Part shown: in pieces, positions 1 through 10,639 of the stretch
Layout of the letters: the number at the start of each line of letters is the position of its first letter
Position numbering within the stretch: position 1 is the first letter of the stretch
DNA from: Myoxocephalus aenaeus
Taxonomy: Eukaryota; Chordata; Actinopteri; Perciformes; Cottidae
Direction of reading: 5' to 3'
Length of the DNA: 64,000 bases
Assembly: GCA_038501785.1 (NCBI GenBank)
Contig: JBAMJR010000051.1
Location: 848,501 to 912,500 of the forward strand
Notes under the pieces: generated by a model
The model's input: only the letters and a program-made list of their open reading frames with translations
Database searches by the model: none
Told to the model about the DNA's origin: nothing
Program-made: the position numbers and the translations under genes

Positions 1-1350
1 TTTAATGTATTATAATGTAAGACAAAGAAAAGCAGCAGATTCCCACGTTTGAGAAGCTGGCACCGCCAAATATTTGACATTTTCGGCTTGAAAACTAGAA
101 AACGTGCACATTTGAATTATCTCCTGGAAAGGGAAGCAGCCACACACTCGTACATTTCTTCAGAGGGAGGCGGAGGAAAAGTTCAATGCAACATTTTTGA
201 GTCCAGCTTTTGAGGAAAGTATTTTGAAAAGGAAAGCGGTTTAAATTTGCCGGATGCGACTGTGAAGCTGATGCAAAGTGTTTACAAAAAGATACGCCTT
301 CAGCTCTGCCTCTGCGAGGAGTCAGTGTTGTGCTCCTCGGTGAACCCAGCGAGCATCAGGTGTTCCCAACAACCACCAGCAATTTAGAGAAAGTGTCCTT
401 AAAAATGAGTTGACCTCGGCCCCGTGGGCGATGTCGCGCTTCCTGCGGTGTCCAGCTTCAAAACGTATCTCCATTCAAATCACTCTATTTAGTAAATGTG
501 AGGGAAAAAAGGAAAGCATTGCATCAATCACGTTAGCTTGCTTAAAAATAAAGAATGTGTCTTATGTTGATGCCAGAATGATGTCTTATCTCTGTCTCTC
601 ATGGTTAGAAAACCAAGTCACGTGAACGCTGATATGTTTATAATATATCATAATATCATGTTTTAACTCGTATAAATACTTAAAACCTAAAATAAATCTG
701 TGTTAAAGTTAGGCGGTGTTGCTTTTCAACGACTGCACACGCGGCTGGCTCCTTGCCTGGTAACACTTCAGTCAGGCAAACATGTATTAGATGATTTTTG
801 ACATGATGACAAGGTTTAGGTGGTGAATACATCTCCTGTTACACACTCCACTGATCCTGAGCTGCCAATCAAGGAGCACCTCGCTTTGCAGCACTTAAAC
901 GCGTGGCAGCCGGGCTGAGGAGGGCGTTCAGAAGCGCCACCGATCTTTGTCGCACGCTGCACTGTCACAAGCAACAGACTGGCTCAAAGTGCCTCTGATC
1001 TTTGCAAGGTCCACTATGATGTAGAATAGCAATCACACCAACAATACAGAACAAAATGCAGCTTCTCTATAACGCAGTGAAAGGAGTCACTCGCTGGGGT
1101 TGTTTCGGGATATAACTTAAAACCCAGGTGGATCCAACTGATCATGACATAACCAATCCGGGGGTGAAGTTATGTAATTTACATATTATTTGCTAATACT
1201 CAAGATGTGTGAAGTCCCTGGTTTTTACATCTGAGTGATTCTCAGGAAAGCCTCAAGGTATAGAAATGGAGAAGCAACACAGAAGCTAGTTCCCCCTATG
1301 GAGAAGAGTATGTGCTGCCTGTTGAACCCACAAATAATGAGCCTTGAGCA
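1..1350. other. Unique non-coding DNA
   Basis: No open frame here resembles a protein, and no repeat family was recognised. The longest open frame is a 71-codon chance frame. The base composition is ordinary for fish intergenic DNA. Confidence 0.6.
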
Positions 1351-1356
1351 AAGCAA

Positions 1357-1407
1357 CACACACACACGCGCATGCACGCACGCACGCACACACACACACA
1401 CACACAA
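1357..1407. repeat. Compound CA/CG-CA microsatellite
   Basis: An imperfect CA array contains a GCACGCAC-type interruption in its middle and becomes a pure CA run at the right. The open frames on both strands here (His-Thr or Cys-Val runs) are products of the repeat. Confidence 0.9.
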
Positions 1408-1409
1408 AT

Positions 1410-4150
1410 GCTTCCATTTAAGCACTTGGCCATGTGCATGCATTTGCACACAGTAAACTTTGAAATTGCCTTCCTAAAAATAGACATCCAGTAGTACTTA
1501 CTGTAGCCTCAACCATAGCAAATGCTATCTACAGTAAAAAAAACACATTTGGAGGCAGAATGGGTTTCCTGATAGCTTCATGAAAGCAAGATACTGGTGT
1601 GCTATTCCTTCACTCATTCAATATTTAACTAGCATGCCATGCTTTCTGGAGCACACATAATGATGTTGTAATGGCTCTACAGGAAAATAGAACATGGCTG
1701 GTCGTAGACTTAACTGCGAAAGTACAAAATGACTGTGCTACTCGGAGTGTGTGGAAGCCTTCCGGTCCACAGAAGAAAGAAAAAAAAAAGAAAACCTATG
1801 AGACGTTATTCTTCTACTGAGATTTGCTTTGCTTTAACTGTTAAAACGGCACACGTCTAAAGTTAAATTGTACATGCCGCCTTATCTAAAATGAAATGAA
1901 AGGGATGAAGTATTCAGTGCAATGGCACATTGTAGTGGTTCAACGATTTTACAAGATTTTATTTGTGATTTAAATATGATTCTGCCAATAATCCACTGCC
2001 AATTCATATACTATACTCAATGAGTACTTGAGTTCCTGTTTAATAACCATTATAAACTATTATTTGCTGTCTTTGAGAAGTTTTCTTTTTCTTCTTCTTC
2101 TAAATCACAGATAATGAATGATGTCAATCATTGGGGTGATGAATCTGATAATATTCTTTTATACAAAAGTAATGCTTTCCCTAATGTTACTAATATTTTC
2201 TTTGGGCCACCTCTGTACCTAGAGAACAACTGTAACACCTAATATATAAAGATAATGCATTTACTGGAAAGCATAACGGAGCGGTACCAAATGTGCTGAA
2301 GGACTCGTTCACAAGAATATACTCTCACGCTCTTCAAAGCGCTGCCGTGATTTATTTAAAGCGACGGTGGGTCGCCCTCAGCGCTCCGTCAGAATGACGG
2401 ACAAGCCTTCAGAATTTTCAGTCATTGTCGGAAAATATTTGGTTTCTCATCTCCTCTGCATATGCCAAAATTGCACATGAACAACATATTTATTTTCATT
2501 TTTCACAAGTATAAAATACAATCTAAATATGGACAAAAATAAAATACCCTGTTGCCAAAAGCTCCCCCCTCCTCTGTAATTTGAAGGAATACATGTGTTT
2601 GACTGTCTAATTCATAACGTTAACCAGTTGAAAGTCTCCTTTCTGATTCCAAAGGTGAGAAGAAAACATGCTTTTGCAGATCGAGACCCTGAACTCGGGC
2701 ACTGAGAAAGTATAAATAGCAGTTTATTACCTTGACATCTCATTCCTGCTGGAATTCAAGATTTGTTGATGTTTAGCTTCATGTTGAAACTGTACCGTAC
2801 AGTTATTCATGTTCGTAGTCCATTATATAATATTCAAATTGGGTTCCTGCCACTTTGTAGCGCTGTGTTTTTTTAACATATAAAAGCTGTGCACTTAACC
2901 TTTGCCACATTGAAGGAAGCCCTGCTGTCAACAATTCGTTTCAGTGGTGCATTCACAGTCTCTTGTTCGGGGCCGTTTCTGAGCTCTGTGAAGACTGGAC
3001 CTCGGGCTACAGAGGCAGGAAAGCTATTAAGTAGCACAAACTCTGGGGCTGTTTTGTTTTGCCTGGGGAATCATTCATTTAATGTCGGATCTTTGCCTCG
3101 TGCAGTAGTTTCTTCTTCGCTTCCAGGCCAGCTCTGAATAGTAATGAATAGTAACAGAACGCCGCCATGTGACCACGAGTGGCCCGTGCACACGTGCACG
3201 TGGAACAGACAATGAATGTACTCCCATGTCTCTCTTTGCTGTCCAGGATTGTCCATCAGGAACATCTTGTGAAGCCCCGTAATGACTTTTATCCTCGGTC
3301 AAAGTCAGATCTCTTGAGTGGCACGCTTGGTAATTTGTTATTATCTGGAATAAGTGGGCTGGAATGATACGGATGACAAGTATAGCAGGGCCGCCTCCGC
3401 GCGTTTTTACTCCACTGCCTTTATTGCTTTGAGCAGATTGTCTTCGGGGCAGCTGAAGAGGGCATTGTGTGTGCTGGTATTCTGGGATCGACTGAGACTG
3501 TTGAGAACATGTACGCGCTGGAAAACAGACTAATGCAGAGAGGCTCTTTTCAGGAAGAGAAAGGCTTCATGCTACACTGTGCACTTTCAGTGTGGAGATG
3601 CGTGAAGTCGTGTCGAGCACATGCTGTTCCTTTCCAGCAGCCATGATGTTCAGTAGCTCTGAATGTTTAAAATTGGAACGACTTGTGCCCGCGTGGCAAT
3701 CTATGGACACTTGGTTGTTTTTCTGCGTGTGTAGATCGCATAGAGGTTTCTCTGATACTTTCACAGGCGAGCGTTGGCAACACAGATGAAGCACTGATGT
3801 TGCAGTGGCCCTCCTGTCCAGCGGCGTTCTCTTAATTCCCCCCAAGAAAGATCATATCAAGAAGCAGCCGCAGAGTATCTCCAGCACCGCTGCCACGATT
3901 AAATTTAAGACCTTCAGCAGAGCAAAATCTCACCAACAGCTCCGGCATTAATTTAAAATGTGTGCTGTCATCAGCGCCATTGAAAGACCCAAATTCAAAC
4001 TGTGATTGTGAGGCTTGCATCCCATGGTGCACTCTGGGAATGTTATAGCCCCATCATTGGTGAATCAACATTTTACCCTGAATAAAAATGGACTCAAATA
4101 ATTCTTCTTCCAACTGGGTTATTTCTGCATTTTAGTGGTATGGACTCTTT
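1410..4150. other. Unique non-coding DNA
   Basis: No gene or recognisable repeat was seen. The stretch from about 3840 to 4030 is less AT-rich and keeps homeodomain-like TTAATTTAA motifs. It could be a conserved non-coding element, but that needs an alignment to decide. Confidence 0.5.
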
Positions 4151-4156
4151 ACTCTT

Positions 4157-4172
4157 GGGGGGGGGGGGGGGG
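4157..4172. repeat. Poly(G) run
   Basis: Sixteen consecutive G residues. Such runs are unstable and prone to length error in sequencing, so the exact length is doubtful. Confidence 0.85.
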
Positions 4173-4609
4173 AATAATTTGAGCCGGGAAATAAATGCAG
4201 TACAGCCATTTATTATGAAATAATGTAATACTGACTGAGTCACAGTCAGGTCCTATGTGGATCCCTTTAAAGGCAGGCTTGACTGTGTAAAGGACAAAAA
4301 GGTATAAACCAGCCATAAGGAGGAGCTCGCCGTTAAATTGATGAGATCAGAGGAGACTTAGAGGACTGAGATGTAAAAGCCTGGTCCTGCTGCACCCTTG
4401 GTGAGCACCCTTAAGTCCTTAGAAGTGTTTGAGGAGGGAGTCGGGATGACAGAAAGCTGTTAAATCCTTATGTTTAAGTTTATTATGATCCCTAAACCAG
4501 TGCAGATTGATTTTTTTTTTACTGCGTAAAACTATGTGCCTGTATTATGTCCAAAAAAGAAGAAGCATGAGATGGGGAACACACCCTACATTTAGCAGTC
4601 GGTGATGCG

Positions 4610-5061
4610 TAACTGGGATCTGAAATGAAAAATGGCACAAGCTATCACCTGTTCAACTCGGGGAGCTCGGCGTGCACGGGGGAGAGGGAGCGCCAGGGCC
4701 GCAGAGCCGCAATGCACATATGATAACACGGACACCTGCAGTGCCCTCACGCTGCGACCGTGTTGGAGCAGTTTACGGGGGTCACGGAGAGATACTGCAG
4801 ACTGTGTGTTCATTATTTAGAGAAAGTGGTCAGCGGTCCAACCTCCCGCTCACTCGCTCCGGTTCATTCATACATTCAACGCTGGTAAATGTTAAGAATA
4901 AATTTGGCTCCGCGGACACGATTGCTACGACTGTTCATTCATCCGCTCATGAATATGGAATCGTTTAGACCCTCATCGTCTCTTTTTACAGTAATGTGAG
5001 CAGCGAAGCCTCGGGAAAAAAACCTCCCCTGACCACGGCAAGCCTCACTTCCCAGGTGAGG
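4610..5061 (+). promoter_or_regulatory. CpG-rich patch followed by a splice-donor-like site
   Basis: About 25 CpG dinucleotides lie between 4610 and 4960, clearly denser than the surrounding DNA. Downstream, a strong 5' splice-site match (CAG|GTGAGG) falls at 5055/5056. A pyrimidine-rich acceptor-like site (TCTCTTTTTACAG) ends at 4991. This arrangement fits a CpG promoter with a first, possibly non-coding, exon on the plus strand, or a 64-nt internal exon at 4992-5055. No recognisable protein is encoded on either strand. Transcription is inference only. Confidence 0.3.
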
Positions 5062-6300
5062 GCACTTAAATCTCCCTGCTTCCCCTCTGCAGTAGGCCGA
5101 CTCAATAAATCACAGTGGAACGCTCCTCCTTGACTCTGCAGCCGCTAAGACAGCAATGCCAGTGGCTGAGAGGATGCATTGTCATGACTCAGCAAACTCT
5201 TGGCCAAAAGAAGGGCCCTGCTTTTGCTTTCTATTTCAAGAACTCTCAAACGCATCATGTAAAGTACAGCAACGTTAAATTCCGTGTAGAAAATGACGCG
5301 TCGGCCACCGATTCCTGCAGTATGAGTGACGAATAATGTAATTGGCTCCTTCGACTGAATTGAATAATTAAAAAGGGAAAATGAACAGACATCATCTATA
5401 ATACAAAGAGTAGAAAGTAACTCGAGATACGAGCATGTACAGGTATTGTTGTCTGTGAGAGACCTGGTCAAAAAAACTAACTGGTGTAGCATTTCATGGT
5501 TCAATTTACAGGGTACAGTAGAGGCAAACTTTTTTTATGAGTGTTGCAAAAGCATTGTATGTTGCGCTGTTCCCTGCTTCTAAATACATAATCACACGGC
5601 ACATGAAAGAAACTCGTTCTATAACAACCTGTGCGCTGCAGCACATTTCCTCCAGTTTCCTCGATCAGCACTTATAGAATGGATATGGTAACAAGGGAAG
5701 TGTCTGCACTGAAGGCATTATTCAGTGTCTTCATATTGATGCGTCTTGCCAGAGTTGATTCATTAAAGGCTTTGAGTGGAGCTGCTAATGTACTTTGGAT
5801 CTGATGAAGCAGTCGGTCCAAGTCTTTGCATCATGCGTTCTGCTCTGCAATGGAGACTGCTTGCAAATGCCAGGACATTGTCTTGTGTCGTATTAAAAAC
5901 ATCTTGGAAATGTACAATAATGCTCTGAGAACATAAATATGTGATGTATTTTTACTGAACACAGTAGATGAGGAAAGTGCATAGTGTACAGTTATAAAAC
6001 AACAGTTCTGGCTTACATTACCTACATTATCTGAGTCATCAAAGGGTTGAAGTAGTTATTAAATTCTGAGCAGCAGCCAACTCACTGCCCAGAATTATTC
6101 ACTCAGTTATTCAAGCAGAATTTATTCAACTGCTAAAACTTTTTTGTAAGTGCTTATTAAAGCCCATTGACCTCATATACTTAGTCCTTACTTTGTATTG
6201 TTGTAACCTTAAATGTTCTGTTTAAAAAAAGAAGAAGATGGTCATTAAGTGCTTGTTGTTAATTTAGTGAGCTAAGACCGACATAATAATATGAAGTCTT
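5062..6300. other. Unique non-coding DNA
   Basis: No gene, RNA or repeat was recognised. The 119-codon minus-strand frame at 5145-5504 has no family resemblance and is probably chance. Confidence 0.55.
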
Positions 6301-6303
6301 ACG

Positions 6304-6530
6304 GGAATCAGAATCAGAATCAGAAATGATTTATTGATAACTATGTTTGCATGAACAAGGAATTTCACTTGGTGATTGGTTTGTAACAATACAGTATAAG
6401 AAATTGATTATAGAATAAACACACAAAACAAATTAAGAGCATGTCTGTTAAGTGTCAAGTGTTTTTAGTGTAAATACAATGTGTAAGAACAATTAAAGTC
6501 TGATGTGAAAGTATCTGACGAGAGTGTGTA
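6304..6530 (-). mobile_element. Fish interspersed repeat with AATCAG tail
   Basis: The segment starts with about three AATCAG units followed by 'AAATGATTTATTGAT'. This closely resembles a fish repeat that normally reads AATCAGAATCAGAAATACTTTATTGATCCC. Read on the minus strand, the hexamer array is a 3' simple-sequence tail of the kind that ends non-LTR retroelements, so the element probably lies on the minus strand. The right boundary is uncertain. No coding capacity remains. Confidence 0.5.
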
Positions 6531-8185
6531 TTTATATGTGTGATATAGATCAAAATATGCTCCGCTGATGACACTTTAATCTAGTTTTATACGTCAATAA
6601 TTCACACACTAATTAAATTATGGTTTATTCAGAAAACTTTATGTCAGTGAAACTTTTGCTGACTGCTGATTAAACTAAACTTTTAATTCAGTAAAAATAG
6701 GTCACTAAATCTTCCATCTATTACTATTTTCAGGATAATTTAATTGAGTCTGTTCCACAGTGAATTTATCTTAAATGATGATGATCCGTCTTTTGAATTG
6801 GATATTTAGCAGCTCCTCAAAAAAGCTGCAGTGTGGGTTTTTTTTATTTTTAGAAACAAGGCTTCATGATCTTTAAAACTTATTTCTGGTTTGCTTTACT
6901 GTGTTATATTGTTATTATTTCCTTTATTTAGGTTAAATGAATGAATCATGTCAAAATCAAAAGGATGGTGAAGCTCTATAGAGTTTCAGTAACAAATAAG
7001 CACAAAAAAAGAATATTCCAAGTTTTCATACTCCAAGCTAATGAGTGCAATTGCTGCTAATGTGTCAACTTCATTAGCATGCAACGACATTACTATGAAT
7101 AAATAAAAGATGGCATGCTCTTCACTGTGATGGATTACCAATCTTAAGTAACATAAACAAAGACACAATCACCTGGGGACTCTTAGAACGATGATTTAAA
7201 TGACTGAATTTAAAGAGGCAGGCAGATGACATCCCTGAGGTGTGAAGTTGCATGTAGCCGTGTGGATTTAGAAGACGCCCATTGAATAAAGATTATAAGT
7301 AACTCAAATTCAACGAACACAAGTATTTTCATTTGTATTTCTAGATCTCATAAGGGAGCTTTAGTTGATTTAATCTCTAATCTATTGATTTCTCGCCAAG
7401 GATGTAGATGTTTACTGACATTGAAGGTGTTGGAGGAATGAAAACTTGCAACATGTGTAATCCTCCATCAGCTCCTCACTTACTCGGGTTATCCGAGGGC
7501 TGCGCGTACATTGAGGCTAATGTCTCATCACCGATGCCGAGGCACAGCAGCAGACCCGGTCTCCCCCTGCTTGCATCCTTCTCTCGCCTCTTCCTCATTT
7601 TGTTTTCCCTCAAGAGGGTTTACTATCTAATAAGACTTGAGTGGCGGTGAGAGAGGGGGAACAGAAGTGTAATCGTTTACGGCGTACCTTGACCACGGAA
7701 CATCAAACTATGTTACAATTGATCTTAGTTGGTGGTTTAAACGGTAAATATTTAAAGTCGCATATCAGGTTGCTGTGCAGTGAATGTAGCAGACTGAAAG
7801 ACAAAAAAAAAACTGCATCTGCCAAACTAATTAAATATGCTGCTTTGTTTGGTTCATCAACACTGTGACATCCACAAATGAGCTTTTGGCTTCCCAGCAG
7901 TTTTGATTTACTCTTCTTAATATCAAACATTTTATCTGTGCTCATCACACACGCATATCGTAGTGTATTGTATTCCTACCTCTCCACTTCCGGCGCTCTT
8001 GCTTTGGATCACACCCATCTTCGTTTTAATCTCAGCTGCACACGTGGAAAGGTTTCTCGACTGCATCTTGCGCGAGTGCGACGCTATTGCGCTGACAAAT
8101 GGTGTCAGCGGACATATTGACACCTGACATATTGCTCCAAAACCTCCTCTGTGGTCGTGTCCGCCACAGTAGATGTCTCCAGGAC
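6531..8185. other. Unique non-coding DNA
   Basis: Nothing gene-like was seen. The 7408-7650 and 7641-7868 frames have no recognisable domain. A CpG-containing stretch near 7990-8100 is too small to call an island. Confidence 0.5.
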
Positions 8186-8202
8186 CACATTTTGCCATGG
8201 TA

Positions 8203-8239
8203 ACACACACAAACAAACACACACACACACACACACACA
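8203..8239. repeat. CA microsatellite
   Basis: A CA array with two AAAC interruptions. It directly adjoins TTTGCCATGGTAAC at 8191-8204, a near match to the RFX X-box that differs only at the first base. Confidence 0.85.
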
Positions 8240-9075
8240 GACTCACAAGGTGAAAACAATACCATCTTCACCGTCACGGCTGGTAATAACAATAACACGT
8301 GTCGCGCAGCATCATTGTGCAGCTCGCACTCGAGGCCGCTTTAATGCAGTGGGCTCTGATCAAATCCACGAGCCGCATCAAGCGATAAGATGAGTGCTGC
8401 AGATAGCCGGCTTATAACTTCTGTTATGCTACAGTATGTCAATAAATGTAATGAAATATGATGTGCTTTTTTTTTCCCCCAGTTTCGCGTTCAGCGTTTT
8501 TAGCTAACCATAACTTCTGTCGCCTCCTTTCATCGCACGAGGAATCTGTGCAAAGCAGTTCATCATTGTCTGTGTCACTTTCTTTGTCACTTCATGATCG
8601 ATGGATCTCTGTCATCCTGGATTTATCTTTTTAGTCGTGCATGATGTCGCTCCATTCCCTTTTTTTTCAGATGCTCTGCTTGTGAACAAAAGCTTCTTTA
8701 CCATCTTTACTAGTTCTCACATGGCCCTGTCTACTCCACTTTCCAGATCGCTCGCTGTGAGCCCTCTTTTCTTACCGCCGGGAACATATGTTATATTCTC
8801 TGCTGGAGAAAAGATGTCCGGGACGATAACAAACAACCGCTCTGAACTGTCTGTGGGAAAACATTTGATCAACTAGCGCAGCTGTTTCTTTCCTCTTTTC
8901 TGCTCATGTAATGTCTCCATTCCTCTTACGCCATGATGCGGTTGTTAGGATCTGTCAGGAGTGTGTTTAGTTGCTAGCAAGTATGAAAACTAAATCATTG
9001 ATATCAATTAATATCAATAGGATTGTTAACATATATTAATAATATCGGGGCACCACTCTGGGGACAGGGACCAAT
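8240..9075. other. Unique non-coding DNA
   Basis: No gene or repeat was recognised. The 91-codon frame at 8601-8876 shows no known motif. Confidence 0.5.
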
Positions 9076-9079
9076 AACC

Positions 9080-9275
9080 AAACATTTAATTTAGCTGACG
9101 CTTTTATCTAAAGCGACTTACAATAAGTGCAATTCAACCATGAGGACGTTAAGAACAACAAGAATCAAGAAAGTACAATTTCTTCCATAAAGTTAAACCA
9201 CAAAGTGCTATCAGTAAGTGCCATTTAAGTGCTACTAAAGTGCTACTACGGCGCTACCTTCCTTATTCAAGGTGT
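9080..9275. mobile_element. Fish interspersed repeat (GACGCTTTTATC type)
   Basis: The stretch 'TTTAGCTGACGCTTTTATC' followed by 'AAAGCGACTTACAATAAG' is a sequence I recognise from dispersed copies in many fish genomes. Its class is unclear to me. The copy continues through a run of AAGTGCTA-like motifs and fades out near 9270. No coding sequence is visible. Confidence 0.55.
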
Positions 9276-9780
9276 AACTATAGATAAAGTCTCAAAATTG
9301 GTTTTCACTCAGAATGTCAATAGTCAAAGTAACAAATCTCACACATCTGTGAGATTATGACGCCTGATGGGGGTTGGTGCAGTTAAACCAGCCCAGGCTT
9401 TTGAGGCCCTTTTCCTTTGTTTCAGCCACATGGTGAAGTCCCAACATGGTTAACGTGATGGGATCTTTGTCTACAGTGCCTGGCTTTGTGCTGGATCTTT
9501 GATACCTTTTCCAACATCTGTTTGTGCTGGCTGTGTTCCTGGCTGTGTTTGCTTTTCTGGACTGGTCATCTATGAGACATGTCCTGCCCGATGCATGCGT
9601 GTTCCTCCTCCTGTTGACTACAACCAGAGGTCAGCCCAGAGCTCCTATTACCTTTTTTTTGTTGCCTGTTTATAAAGAAAATGTCCTTTCTCCTTCATAG
9701 TTTAAACACTTTAAGTGATAAACTATCTTGCTGATGGGGTAACTGTATTTTTTAATCTGTACCATATTTTCCCACTTTTT
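9276..9780. other. Non-coding DNA between two repeats
   Basis: No protein-like frame or repeat family was recognised. A GCTGTGTT motif recurs around 9530-9550. Confidence 0.45.
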
Positions 9781-9784
9781 TTTG

Positions 9785-10017
9785 TATGTAGCTCAGGGGG
9801 ATGAGTGGTCGTCCCGCAACCACAAGGTAGCCGGTTCGATCCCCAGTCCCCCCATAGCTCACATGTCGAAGTGTCCCTGAGCAAGACACCCAACCCTCAA
9901 CCGCTCCCCGGGCGCCTCACAGGGCTGCCCACTGCTCCCTATCCAGGGATGGGTCAAATGCAGAGAAGAATTTCCCCAAGGGGATTAATAAAAGTGCATG
10001 TTTCTGTTTCTGTTTCT
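9785..10017 (+). mobile_element. tRNA-derived SINE
   Basis: The head carries an RNA polymerase III A box (TAGCTCAGGGGG, 9789-9800) and a B box (GGTTCGATCCC, 9833-9843) at tRNA-like spacing. A non-tRNA body follows, containing the 'GTGTCCCTGAGCAAGACACC' segment found in many fish SINEs. The tail is about three TTTCTG units (10000-10017), as expected for a SINE copied by a LINE partner that recognises its 3' end. I could not find clear target-site duplications. The head does not fold as a functional tRNA gene: the cloverleaf arms are degenerate. Confidence 0.8.
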
Positions 10018-10325
10018 ACCTAATTTATCATTGCTGGAATCAGTATTGGTCAAGAGCGCTGTAGACAACAGCTGCTAATGGGCTGCAATGTAATCTTATC
10101 AAGGAACGATGGCACCATCATTTAGGGGAACTACAAGCTTGTTTTTGCCACTGACAGGCTCGGATTGTTATTGTAAGTGTCTACAACATTATTGAGTCTC
10201 GCTCAAGTCTCGTTCGGGAATTTCATAAAGTGACGTGTCGCCGAAAGACAACGCTGGAAACAAAGTTGTTTTGTGTTGGAGTACAGAGAGCGTAGTTTAG
10301 TGTTATCTAAAATGTTTTCAATGAC

Positions 10326-10520
10326 ATGGCTGCTAATTTGGATGATTTTGACGACGTTGATGAGGTCTTTGAATTCGATGGCCGCCCAGATTAATTTGAG
10401 GGATGAGAGAGAGAGAGAGAGAGAGAGAGCAACAGGCAGAAGATGGGACCTGTCGCGTCCTGATATTCAGATTTCACAACGAGACTTAGACGATAGCAAA
10501 CAAACCAGTTTAAGTGAAAG
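10326..10520 (+). pseudogene. Broken acidic mini-ORF with splice donor
   Basis: An ATG at 10326 opens a strongly acidic peptide (ANLDDFDDVDEVFEFDG in its core) that stops after 22 codons at TAA 10392-10394. A GA microsatellite and further sequence follow up to a very good 5' splice site (GAAAG|GTAAGG, 10520/10521). The acidic start, stop codon, GA expansion and donor look like the damaged first exon of a transposon-borne or repeated gene. The resemblance to acidic N-termini of expanded fish protein families is an impression only. The enclosing inverted repeats favour a mobile origin. Confidence 0.3.
10405..10429. repeat. GA microsatellite
   Basis: About twelve GA units inside the inverted-repeat element, just after the stop codon of the acidic mini-ORF. 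Confidence 0.9.
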
Positions 10521-10639
10521 GTAAGGAAAAACAGTTTTATCTCTCTGTGAGGTTCTATCCATATCGTTGTTCGACACTTATGATAACAATCTGAACCTGA
10601 GCCATCTGTCAGTGGCAAAAACAAACACTCTTGCTACAC

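Larger units (their letters stand above)
10131..10632. mobile_element. Inverted-repeat element enclosing an exon-like mini-ORF
   Basis: The left arm at 10139-10157 and the right arm at 10606-10624 are perfect inverted copies of 19 bp (TTGTTTTTGCCACTGACAG). Similarity continues inwards: ATTGTTAT..TAAGTGTC at 10164-10181 is matched on the opposite strand at about 10572-10591, with small indels. The total span is about 500 bp. This suggests a non-autonomous or internally deleted DNA transposon, or a fold-back repeat. The interior holds a short acidic ORF and a GA array. Exact ends and target duplications were not determined. Confidence 0.55.

Noticed and set aside
9785..9860. tRNA gene
   Set aside because: A and B boxes are present but the cloverleaf is degenerate and a SINE body and tail follow.
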